A DNA stretch of 64,000 nucleotides from Phytoseiulus persimilis (lineage: Eukaryota > Arthropoda > Arachnida > Mesostigmata > Phytoseiidae): the NCBI GenBank assembly GCA_037576195.1, contig CM075102.1, positions 39,552,745-39,616,744 on the forward strand. Reading direction: 5' to 3'. A program made the translations under genes and the position numbers. This document shows, piece after piece, positions 9,888 through 20,000 of this stretch. The first letter of the stretch is position 1. Every line of letters starts with the position of its first letter. The notes beneath the pieces are model-generated. The model saw only the letters and a list, made by a program, of their open reading frames with translations, was not told the DNA's origin and did no database searches.

Positions 9888-12800
9888 CGAGACCCCTCCA
9901 GAGTTGGAAAGTAATGCTCAGATTGGTCTCGGCATCACCCCTCCAGAGTTGGGAAGAAATGCTCAGATTGGCCCCGGAATCACCCCTCCAGAGTTGGAAA
10001 GTAATGCTCAGATTGGTTTCAGCATCACCCCTCCAGAGTTGGGAAGTAATGCTCAGATTGGCCCCGGAACCACCCCTCCAGAGTAGGAATGTAATGCTCA
10101 GATTTGCCCCGGGATCACCCTTCCAGAGTTGGGAAGTAATGGCCAGATTGGTCTCGGAATCACCCCTCCAGAGTTGGAAACTAGAGGCCAGATTGGTCTC
10201 GGAATCACCCCTCCAGAGTTGGAAACTAGAGGCCAGATTGGTCTCGGAATCACCCCTCCAGAGTTGGAAAGTTATGGCCAGATTGGTCTCGGAATCACCC
10301 CTCTGAAGTTGGAAAGTAATGGCCAGATTGGTCTCGGAATCACCCCTCCAGAGTTGGAAACTAGAGGCCAGATTGGTCTCGGAATCACCCCTCCAGAGTT
10401 GGAAAGTTATGGCCAGATTGGTCTCGGAATCACCCCTCTGAAGTTGGAAAGTAATGGCCAGATTGGCCCCGGAACCACCCCTCCAGAGTAGGAAAGTAAT
10501 GCTCAGATTGGCCCCGGGATCACCCCTCCAGAGTTGGGAAGTAATGGCCAGATTGGTCTCGGAATCACCCCTCCAGAGTTGGAAAGTTATGGCCAGATTG
10601 GTCTCGGAATCACCCCTCTGAAGTTGGAAAGTTATGGCCAGATTGGTCTCGGAATCACCCCTCTGAAGTTGGAAAGTAATGGCCAGATTGGCCCCGGAAC
10701 CACCCCTCCAGAGTAGGAAAGTAATGCTCAGATTGGCCCCGGGATCACCCCTCCAGAGTTGGGAAGTAATGGCCAGATTGGTCTCGGAATCACCCCTCCA
10801 GAGTTGGAAACTAGAGGCCAGATTGGTCTCGGAATCACCCCTCCAGAGTTGGAAAGTTATGGCCAGATTGGTCTCGGAATCACCCCTCCAGAGTTGCAAA
10901 GTTATGGCCAGATTGGTCTCGGAATCACCCCTCCAGAGTTGCAAATTTATGGCCAGATTGGTCTCGGAATCACCCCTCCAGAGTTGGAAAGTTATGGCCA
11001 GATTGGTCTCGGAATCACCCCTCTGAAGTTGGAAAGTAATGGCCAGATTGGCCCCGGAACCACCCCTCCAGAGTAGGAAAGTAATGCTCAGATTGGCCCC
11101 GGGATCACCCCTCCAGAGTTGGGAAGTAATGGCCAGATTGGTCTCGGAATCACCCCTCCAGAGTTGGAAACTAGAGGCCAGATTGGTCTCGGAATCACCC
11201 CTCCAGAGTTGGAAAGTTATGGCCAGATTGGTCTCGGAATCACCCCTCTGAAGTTGGAAAGTAATGGCCAGATTGGTCTCGGAATCACCCCTCCAGAGTT
11301 GGAAACTAGAGGCCAGATTGGTCTCGGAATCACCCCTCCAGAGTTGGAAAGTTATGGCCAGATTGGTCTCGGAATCACCCCTCTGAAGTTGGAAAGTAAT
11401 GGCCAGATTGGCCCCGGAACCACCCCTCCAGAGTAGGAAAGTAATGCTCAGATTGGCCCCGGGATCACCCCTCCAGAGTTGGGAAGTAATGGCCAGATTG
11501 GTCTCGGAATCACCCCTCCAGAGTTGGAAAGTTATGGCCAGATTGGTCTCGGAATCACCCCTCTGAAGTTGGAAAGTTATGGCCAGATTGGTCTCGGAAT
11601 CACCCCTCTGAAGTTGGAAAGTAATGGCCAGATTGGCCCCGGAACCACCCCTCCAGAGTAGGAAAGTAATGCTCAGATTGGCCCCGGGATCACCCCTCCA
11701 GAGTTGGGAAGTAATGGCCAGATTGGTCTCGGAATCACCCCTCCAGAGTTGGAAACTAGAGGCCAGATTGGTCTCGGAATCACCCCTCCAGAGTTGGAAA
11801 GTTATGGCCAGATTGGTCTCGGAATCACCCCTCCAGAGTTGCAAAGTTATGGCCAGATTGGTCTCGGAATCACCCCTCCAGAGTTGCAAAGTTATGGCCA
11901 GATTGGTCTCGGAATCACCCCTCCAGAGTTGGAAAGTTATGGCCAGATTGGTCTCGGAATCACCCCTCTGAAGTTGGAAAGTAATGGCCAGATTGGCCCC
12001 GGAACCACCCCTCCAGAGTAGGAAAGTAATGCTCAGATTGGCCCCGGGATCACCCCTCCAGAGTTGGGAAGTAATGGCCAGATTGGTCTCGGAATCACCC
12101 CTCCAGAGTTGGAAACTAGAGGCCAGATTGGTCTCGGAATCACCCCTCCAGAGTTGGAAAGTTATGGCCAGATTGGTCTCGGAATCACCCCTCCAGAGTT
12201 GGAAAGTTATGGCCAGATTGGTCTCGGAATCACCCCTCTGAAGTTGGGAAGTAATGGCCAGATTGGTCTCGGAATCACCCCTCCAGAGTTGGAAACTAGA
12301 GGCCAGATTGGTCTCGGAATCACCCCTCCAGAGTTGGAAAGTTATGGCCAGATTGGTCTCGGAATCACCCCTCTGAAGTTGGGAAGTAATGGCCAGATTG
12401 GTCTCGGAATCACCCCTCCAGAGTTGGGAAGTAATGGCCAGATTGGTCTCGGAATCACCCCTCCAGAGTTGGAAAGTTATGGCCAGATTGGTCTCGGAAT
12501 CACCCCTCCAGAGTTGGAAAGTTATGGCCAGATTGGTCTCGGAATCACCCCTCTGAAGTTGGAAAGTAATGGCCAGATTGGCCCCGGAACCACCCCTCCA
12601 GAGTAGGAAAGTAATGCTCAGATTGGCCCCGGGATCACCCCTCCAGAGTTGGGAAGTAATGGCCAGATTGGTCTCGGAATCACCCCTCCAGAGTTGAAAA
12701 CTAGAGGCCAGATTGGTCTCGGAATCACCCCTCCAGAGTTGGAAAGTTATGGCCAGATTGGTCTCGGAATCACCCCTCCAGAGTTGGAAAGTTATGGCCA

Positions 12801-13713
12801 GATTGGTCTCGGAATCACCCCTCTGAAGTTGGGAAGTAATGGCCAGATTGGTCTCGGAATCACCCCTCCAGAGTTGGAAACTAGAGGCCAGATTGGTCTC
12901 GGAATCACCCCTCCAGAGTTGGAAAGTCATGGCCAGATTGGTCTCGGAATCACCCCTCTGAAGTTGGGAAGTAATGGCCAGATTGGTCTCGGAATCACCC
13001 CTCCAGAGTTGGGAAGTAATGGCCAGATTGGTCTCGGAATCACCCCTCCAGAGTTGGAAAGTTATGGCCAGATTGGTCTCGGAATCACCCCTCTGAAGTT
13101 GGAAAGTAATGGCCAGATTGGCCCCGGAACCACCCCTCCAGACTAGGAAAGTAATGCTCAGATTGGCCCCGGGATCACCCCTCTGAAGTTGGAAAGTTAT
13201 GGCCAGATTGGTCTCGGAATCACCCCTCTGAAGTTGGGAAGTAATGGCCAGATTGGTCTCGGAATCACCCCTCCAGAGTTGCAAAGTTATGGCCAGATTG
13301 GTCTCGGAATCACCCCTCTGAAGTTGGAAAGTAATGGCCAGATTTGCCCCGGAACCACCCCTCCAGAGTAGGAAAGTAATGCTCAGATTGGCCCCGGGAT
13401 CACCCCTCCAGTGTTGGAAACTAGAGGCCAGATTGGTCTCGGAATCACCCCTCCAGAGTTGGAAAGTTATGGCCAGATTGGTCTCGGAATCACCCCTCTG
13501 AAGTTGGAAAGTAATGGCCAGATTGGTCTCGGAATCACCCCTCCTAGTTTCCAACTCTGGAGGGGCCATTAGTTTCCAACTCTGGAGAGGGAATTCCGAG
13601 ACCAATCTGGCCATTACTTTCCAACTCTGGAGGGGTGATTCCGAGACCAATCTGGCCATTACTTTCCAACTCTGGAGAGGGAATTCCGAGACCAATCAGA
13701 CCATACTTTTCAA
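9888..13713. repeat. 45-bp minisatellite array, about 85 units
   Basis: The unit is close to CCAGAGTTGGAAAGTTATGG followed by CCAGATTGGTCTCGGAATC and ACCCCT. The two halves share a CCAGA(G)TTGG core, so the unit is itself partly duplicated. Variants alternate GAAAGT with GAAACTAGA, CCAGAG with CTGAAG, and a stop-bearing form GAGTAGGAAAGTAATGCTC followed by GGCCCCGG. The orientation is uniform to about 13543 and inverted after that. The period is a multiple of three and the minus frame of the unit lacks a stop, so one 1285-codon minus frame (13695-9838) runs through the whole array (motif GDSETNLAITFQLWR). This follows from periodicity and is not taken as a gene. Confidence 0.97.
13544..13713. 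repeat. Inverted (fold-back) end of the 45-bp array
   Basis: At 13543 the array turns round: the forward copy ending ATCACCCCTCCTAG is followed by GTTTCCAACTCTGGAGGGG, the reverse complement of the unit. About three to four inverted units follow. Two of them carry GAGAGGGAATTCCGAG in place of GAGGGGTGATTCCGAG, a variant not seen in the forward block. Confidence 0.9.
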
Positions 13714-13754
13714 AATCTGGACGCTGACCCAGTGAAGGGAGAGAAAAGTGCCTC

Positions 13755-13815
13755 GACGGCAGGGAGCGCCGTCCAACCGCGCGCAGCGCGGCCGACTCCA
13801 GTCGGCCAAAGGCCG
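13755..13815. repeat. Cluster of four perfect GC-rich hairpins
   Basis: Perfect inverted repeats back to back: GACGGC-7-GCCGTC (13755-13773), CCGCGC-3-GCGCGG (13777-13791), GGCCGACT-2-AGTCGGCC (13790-13807) and CGGCC-3-GGCCG (13803-13815). The cluster starts about 40 bp from the right end of the minisatellite. Confidence 0.85.
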
Positions 13816-13822
13816 GCTGGTC

Positions 13823-15472
13823 TTCAATGAAATCATAGTGGGGTATCACTTGAATTCGCCCAAAGGAGGGGCCCAAGCTTCATAGTTTGGAAACCGTTAT
13901 TCCAGAGGATCTGATTTCAAACAAGAGCTCTCCCCGGGCGGAGCTTCCAGGCTTCTGGAAAGCTCCACCGAGATCTCTCTCCTTCGCCCGGTAATTGCCT
14001 TCCCCAAAAGGAGAGGGTGGACCGCGGTTTTCATTCAGGACGTTGAGTACAAAATCCGTTGGAACACAGCGAGGCCGGACCGTTCGGAACCGTCGCTAAA
14101 GTTGCCAGTTTTGGCCGTTCCCCAACATCACACCTCCCTAGCTTCCGCACTCCACCGCTTCCATATGTTAGTGGAAGAGGCCGAGCATCAGACTGCGGTG
14201 GGTCGAGAATCATCGTCCTCTTCCCTCTTCCGGCATAACTCCTTGAAGAACGATCGAATTCCGGAATTCGAGGGTGATAACAGGGTTCTCAAGCTAGGTC
14301 AGGAGTTCCCGCCCCCCTCTTTTGAGCCTGTAACTCTGTGAGAAATTGTCAGATTTTGAATTTTGCCCCCAATCGATAGTTAGAGAGTGACTCGTGTGCG
14401 GATTCGGTGCCTGAATCGCGCAAACCGGTCAAGCACTGCGTTTCATGGAGCAGCTTGAGGTTCAACCATGTTGTTTGAACCGGTAGAGCTCGTTCGGCTT
14501 TTATTCGAAGCGGGTAGAGAGTGTCGCTCCCGAACATCAAGTCCGTGGCCAGCGGTAGTATCAGCCTCGGAAATCGTTGATTTTCTCACAAAGCCTCATC
14601 CTCTTCGAAAAAGCGGCATGCTTTCTCGCACCGGATCATGCCCGAATGAGCTCAATCGGTTGACAGTCCTTGTCTCCATTGCGGGTCGAAGGTTAGCTCA
14701 CAGAGAGAAGGAGAGAGAGAAAGTGAGAGAGAATGGGAGTAAATGTCGGGCTGCTCTGTGATACACAGTTCTCGGCCGATCTGCGCGATTCAAGAACCGA
14801 AACGAGCGTCATATTTCAGCTTCAGATCCCAGAATCTTGGAAAACCGATGTCAAAAGAGAGTTTCGGGAAATATTGCTGAGAGGAACAAACCGGTGCGAA
14901 TTCGTCTAATCGTTTGCCGTTGTGTCCTGGGCGCGGCTTGAACTAGATACGCCACTGTACACAATACCTATATATATGTACAGAGTAATTTGCACAAGGT
15001 CTTCTCAGCCTGAATGGAATAAAATTCGGCATTTGAATTATCTGTTGATTGTCTTTGTGAAGCCCCTTGCGCAGGGGCATCAGGTGATGATATGTCGTTT
15101 GGTCAGCTGGTATCCGGTCCTGTCGCTGATGAGAACAAAGGCATATGGCGAGGGAACCTGATGCGAAAAATGCGCGGAACACTTGACGGAAACTTCGCAG
15201 AAAGTCATTCTGATACCTCAGCAAAAACTTACAGAGGGACTGGGGCCAAACCTTACGGAAAACTCGACGCAGCTTTGGGCAGGATGCCTGACAAAAAACC
15301 TGATTGAGTGATGGCCGATGTCCGGCCAGCGAGGTGAGCCGGATTCCGGCTAGTACGAGATAACATCGTGGCGAGACATTTGAGAATTCCGTCCGATCAG
15401 TTGAGCTTCACGGGGTTGACAGAACAATCTTTCTGTCTCTTCTGGTAACTATTTTTTTCGTTGGAATGCTCC
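13823..15472. other. No gene recognised
   Basis: Short ORFs on both strands (for example plus 14102-14341 and 14468-14761) lack splice or promoter support. A GA-rich low-complexity patch lies at about 14700-14735. Confidence 0.3.
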
Positions 15473-15835
15473 TCAGTTTCTCAGCCATCCGATCCGAGCC
15501 CAGGATTGTGTCGAATGAGGGGTCAGGTCTTCCGGCAGGAAGTGTGTTAGATCCAGAATGATACGAGATATATTGACGATGGAAGATTCTGAAACGATGG
15601 ATTCATCTTCCACACATCCAAAATACGCTTCCGGTCGATATCCTTCGGCCTGTTCCGCAGCGTTGAAATAATCGAGGTTGAAATGCGAAAGGTTGAAATA
15701 ATCAAAATTGAAATAATCGGGGTTGAAATAATCGAGGTTGTACTGTATATCCCTGAAACGGTTACAGCTGGACGCCGGAACGATGTCGAAATGGGAACCC
15801 TCAGAGGGCTCTTCTTTCACACAAATAGCATCCAT
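15473..15835 (-). CDS. Candidate ORF with KEEP motif and DYFN pentapeptide repeats
   Basis: An ATG at 15835 opens 120 codons ending in TGA. The N-terminus MDAICVKEEPSEG contains VKEE, a sumoylation consensus common in transcription factors. Residues about 36-60 are a five-residue repeat of the type NLDYFNPDYFNFDYFN, encoded by the 15-bp minisatellite. The rest is acidic (GCVEDESIVSESS) and then LTHFLPEDLTP. AT-rich AAAATATATGTATG lies about 40-55 bp upstream of the ATG and could be a TATA element. No DNA-binding domain is present, so this is either a small unrecognised protein or one exon of a larger one. Confidence 0.4.
   Translation of the reverse strand: MDAICVKEEPSEGSHFDIVPASSCNRFRDIQYNLDYFNPDYFNFDYFNLSHFNLDYFNAAEQAEGYRPEAYFGCVEDESIVSESSIVNISRIILDLTHFLPEDLTPHSTQSWARIGWLRN
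15655..15748. repeat. Minisatellite, 15-bp unit, about six copies
   Basis: Tandem GGTTGAAATAATCGA with variants (AAATGCGAA, AAATTGAAATAATCG). It lies in frame within the minus ORF at 15835-15473 and encodes repeats of the type DYFN plus one residue. Confidence 0.85.
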
Positions 15836-16835
15836 GATTACTCTCTCATCTAATGAGAGATATGAATACATACATATATTTTCTCGAGACCGAGCTCTCA
15901 TGCGATTTTCGTCTAGCTGGATGTCTCGCTTCCAACTGCAATCGTTTCTTCTTCAAACTCGTTCATTGCCGAATTTTCGGAAGTCACACCCGAAGCCTGG
16001 AGTTCCGCGCTCGCAGGATGATAACGTCCCGGGTGACTTTTGCCGCTCAGAGTCTTCCCGAATCGGGTGTCTTACGTCTCCGAATCTCACATCTGTTAGG
16101 AAAGTATTCAAACAGGAAGCTTGTGCCGAAAGCTCCACTGACGTCGTTGCCGTAGCGGTGCGTGGTTTGTTCTACTTTTTCCGTATTGGTCTCTGTTCTT
16201 CCAAACTCACACGCGCGCAGAAGCGCCATCGGCTGCCGAGCAGGAAGGGCGGACAAATACAGGCTGGCATTCAGGTCGGGAACTTTCGAGCCCGATTTTT
16301 TGTTGGTCGTACTTCCGTCAATTCTTGGACTCTTCTGCGAGAGGTTATTTCGTTGATTTCAAGTTTTCATTTCGAGATCTTCCTGGAAGGGATCAGAGAA
16401 ACGTAAAATTCTACCGGATCGGACGCGCCGGGGTTGCGCTCGACGAGGAGGAAAGAGCCAGAAAACCGATTGAATTTATCTCGACTTCGCGAATAATAGT
16501 AGGCGTTCGTATCAAGAATTCCTTGGGGTTTGGGGTGCATTCAGTGACCGAGGGCGGAAAACCGAATGATTTTGAGGGCTTGAAGCACATGGCCCCGTGG
16601 AGAGGGACTCCGAGAGGAAGAGTCCATCCGGCCTCGGTGACTCCAGAGTGTGCTGAGCCTCCGTCGAGGGCAGATCTCGCCGAGCTTTTCATCTACCGGC
16701 CGGTTTGCACTCCCCCAGTGTTTTCTGGATGGTTCGATCGTGCTGTCTCTCCTGGTGAAGTTTCTTTCTGTACTCTAGTGTCAACGTTTGTGAATTCAGC
16801 TCGGAAAACATCGACTCGAACAGCGAATAATCGAA
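15836..16835. other. No gene recognised; overlapping long ORFs
   Basis: Plus ORFs at 15738-16406 and 16325-16918 and a minus ORF at 16692-16411 are open and overlap. None shows a domain or splice support. The 3' part should hold the 5' UTR of the exon at 16836. Confidence 0.25.
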
Positions 16836-17038
16836 ATGGACTTGTCAGTGGACGGTGGGGTGGCCTTCGCCGCCCTCGTCGAAGAGCAATCGCGAATAAT
16901 TTGCGAGCAAAGCATTGAGATACGCGAACTTCGATCGGAAGTACTCGAGCTTCGCAATATCAGAGACTCTCTGCAACAGGAGATCGCTCTATTAGCTGGT
17001 GATCTGGATCCCATGGACGAGGACTACTGGTTCAGCAG
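16836..17038 (+). CDS. Candidate first coding exon, coiled-coil protein
   Basis: ATG at 16836 opens 67 codons plus two bases, ending at a strong donor CAG|GTAAGC (17038/17039, phase 2). Residues about 12-55 form a likely coiled coil with heptad-like hydrophobics (IICEQSIEIRELRSEVLELR, then NIRDSLQQEIALLAG). The tail is acidic and aromatic (DLDPMDEDYWFS). I could not identify the next exon. The family is not recognised; a short coiled-coil dimerisation region is all that can be said. Confidence 0.5.
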
Positions 17039-20000
17039 GTAAGCTTCGGAATGATCCACAATGCTTAACGATTACGAAAAGGACAGGCGCGCCCTTGAAT
17101 GCCTCACGCTTTGACGCGATGGGGGACAATCAGCGGAGCACAACCGAAAAATCGTCAAAACCGGAGCGCAACCACGTCACAACCAGTGCGACATAGGTTA
17201 TGTTTCCGCATTGTATGTAGAGTGCTGATGATCGAGGAAACGCTCCGCCGGGATTTCTGTTGCTGTTGGCACTCACTGGTCTACTTTTCTGAAAAATCTG
17301 AATATCACTTGCGAGGCAAAACACTTGGTTTTACATCCATCTCCCGATTATGCTCGTAGTTTCCCACGGATGAAAGAGTTGACATTTTGTGGGGAGCACT
17401 CGCGAGTCGGGATCGTTTTGAGGGCCCGAAGGCTGGGCTTTTCAGAGCTTCTAATTCTGCGCCTACTGATACTGCTGTGCTACTGGCATCATCACCACCA
17501 CTGCTGTTGTTCGACAGATGGTTGCTGGATGTAATGCATCGTCGTCATAATTGTGCAGAATCGGGTTCGTAACTTATTCGAATAGAAAAAAAAACGCGGT
17601 TCTCGGAGCATATCACAGCTGTATCCTATGTTACTCCCAGCAGCTATGTTACTCCATCGCCTTTACTGCGAGTGTTTCCCCTTGTCGTGAGTGATAACAG
17701 AACGCTTGGAAGAACTCATATTGCGTAACTCACGATACTCGATATGGCAATCGGACCGAAAAATCGTTGAACCACACTACCCCGGATCCAAACCTATCTT
17801 CGAATACCAGTAGTAAAAAGCCTCATCCGAGTGGCAAAATTCCCTCCATTTCATATTGAATAGTCCTCGGAGACTTGTATGAGTTCAATATTTCTCGAAT
17901 TTTCGTCATTTTAAAGAAATCGCTCTTCGTCACATATGGAGAGCTGCGGACTTTCGTTGTTCTCGATCGAAAACATCTGCTCATTTTCAAAAGATGCAAG
18001 GTTCTGGTGATTTCCAAGCGTAGTTGATCATTTCGGCGACAACGAGGAAGTCGCGTTCTCAGGCGGACACTGGCACCCGATCCGCGCTCCCGAATCCCAA
18101 CATCAAGTTCCGACTTCTGTCCTCGTAACGGCGAGTTTTTCCTATGAAAACTCGTGCCGTTTCTGAAAGTCGTAACGGTCATACCTCACAGATGCTGAGT
18201 CGAGGAATTCCGAAACCGTGGCCAGGAACCTCATGATTGTCGTCACCAGTTTGCTTTTGTCGGATTTCAGAACGATATTTCTCCTGTTTTGTTACACACG
18301 CGCTAATTGAGTACAGAATATTTCTATGGCAGCAGGAATGACTTCTTTTTGTTGCTCTCAACCGCTAGCAGGGAAGGGGGGCGAAGTCGGTTCAGAGGGA
18401 CTTTCGCTCAGTTCGTTTCACAGTTCCGCAGCAACCTCATGGTTTTCCCCCGACGATTGCAGCCCGCTGTCCAAACAAAGGAGAAGCTCGTTGTGAAAAG
18501 CCAACCTACATGTGGCCGAAAGCTTCACTCGCTTCTCTTCAGTCCTCCCGTACCGATCGCCCTTCCCTGCTTGTCCCCGAAAGCCAAGCAGACAGTTTCT
18601 CCCGACGTACACGAGGCTTGATAGGGCAATCTGTCCGGCGTCCGAGCCGGAGGGGGGCAAAAAGAAAACTCGGATTCAATCGGGATCGGAAGTCCTTGGG
18701 GAACAAGTCGCACGACACCTGCAGCCTATGGAGTCGAACGAAACCTCGCAGCAAAAAGCGAATCGACAACTTCTACAGCTGGGCACAGTCGTCAGCTGCA
18801 TTCTATGGCAGTTGGCCTCACGTGAACTATTCTTTTCCGTCCTCGGTTCTTTCTCCGCACCAGTTCCCGCCTCCTACAGCTCAGCACGCCTCCTGGCATT
18901 GCGCAAAACTTCAAGCTCACAGCTGTGCGCCCTCCGAACCTGTGAGAAATCAAGGACGGTAACTGAGGTTCTCCTTCCTCATCGATACGCCCGTCGATGG
19001 TATATTCGTTCCATGATTGACTTGGTTTGGTCTGAACTATCGCGTACTCCAGGCATCGAAAAAAAGGCTCGATAGCCTCTCACTTAAGGCCTCTAATGAA
19101 ATCTCTCTTGAACGATCCCTTCCTGTCGACATCGATCCAGGAGGGACATTCTCTAGCTGCCGTAGGCGCACAGCCTCAGCGATCGCTTGACTCGAATGTC
19201 AGACAAATTGATGGATAACTGTGAAGATTCCGGGGTCCTCGATCGCGAACCAGGGCGGAAAGGAACTCTGAAATTTCAGCCGCTAGACACGCAGAACTCT
19301 TGACATACCTTTTACCATCCGGAGACCGCCTTTGCGAGCGCTGAAATCGCCCCAAAATCTGGGAGAGGAAGGTCTACCTTTTTAACTATGAATCTGCCCT
19401 GAATTCACAGTCATCGATGGAATTTTCGGGATCTGGAATTTTTCCGTAATAGACGGAACGTTGCTCCATCGTGCAAAATTATCGGGATTCACGTGCGTCG
19501 CACGACGAGAAGTTCCGGTGATGTTTTCAGTCAAAAAAGTAGTCCGTTACCTCCCAGATCGTAGGTTGGTTGGGATGACGCTGAATACCTCAACCTGAGC
19601 GAAAAAACGCGAAGGAGACCGCTCTGCTCCAGTCGCCGTCGTCGCAAGGAACTGTGTGGCGCTCCGAGGGGTTGTACGAGCCGAGTCCATTTCTGGTACT
19701 CTGTTCCCGCGACGAAAAGAGTTGTTTGAGGGAAAAATTGTCCCTTCTAATCGTGCTGCTGGAGGACGGTCATCACTGCTCGGCGAACACGCATTTTAAA
19801 CAGGCGCAGAGCTGTCGTTCCGACCTAAGCCTGGGTCTCTGCTCTTCCTGCGGGTCCCAGGCCCGAGTCACGAGCGGACGCAGAGCGTCACACGCTGGAA
19901 GCATAACTCGGAGCTCATGAGCTCGGTTTGCGGGACGAAGTTCTCGTCGGCTGAATCCAGAGCATCAGCTCCCAATTGCGGCTCCTCTCGATACACGGGT

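Noticed and set aside
10129..13371. Series of plus-strand ORFs of 60-180 codons with GQIGLGITPPELE repeats
   Set aside because: These are shadows of the same minisatellite, cut at each TAG-bearing unit.
9838..13695. 1285-codon minus ORF as a protein-coding gene
   Set aside because: It is explained by a 45-bp period divisible by three, lies wholly in repeats, and has no promoter, splice or non-repeat domain. Kept only as a finding to test.
9888..13713. CRISPR array
   Set aside because: Repeats are contiguous with no unique spacers, in a eukaryotic context.
18512..19075. 187-codon plus ORF as a gene
   Set aside because: Ser/Arg-rich without a domain, overlaps other open frames, and has no splice or promoter support.
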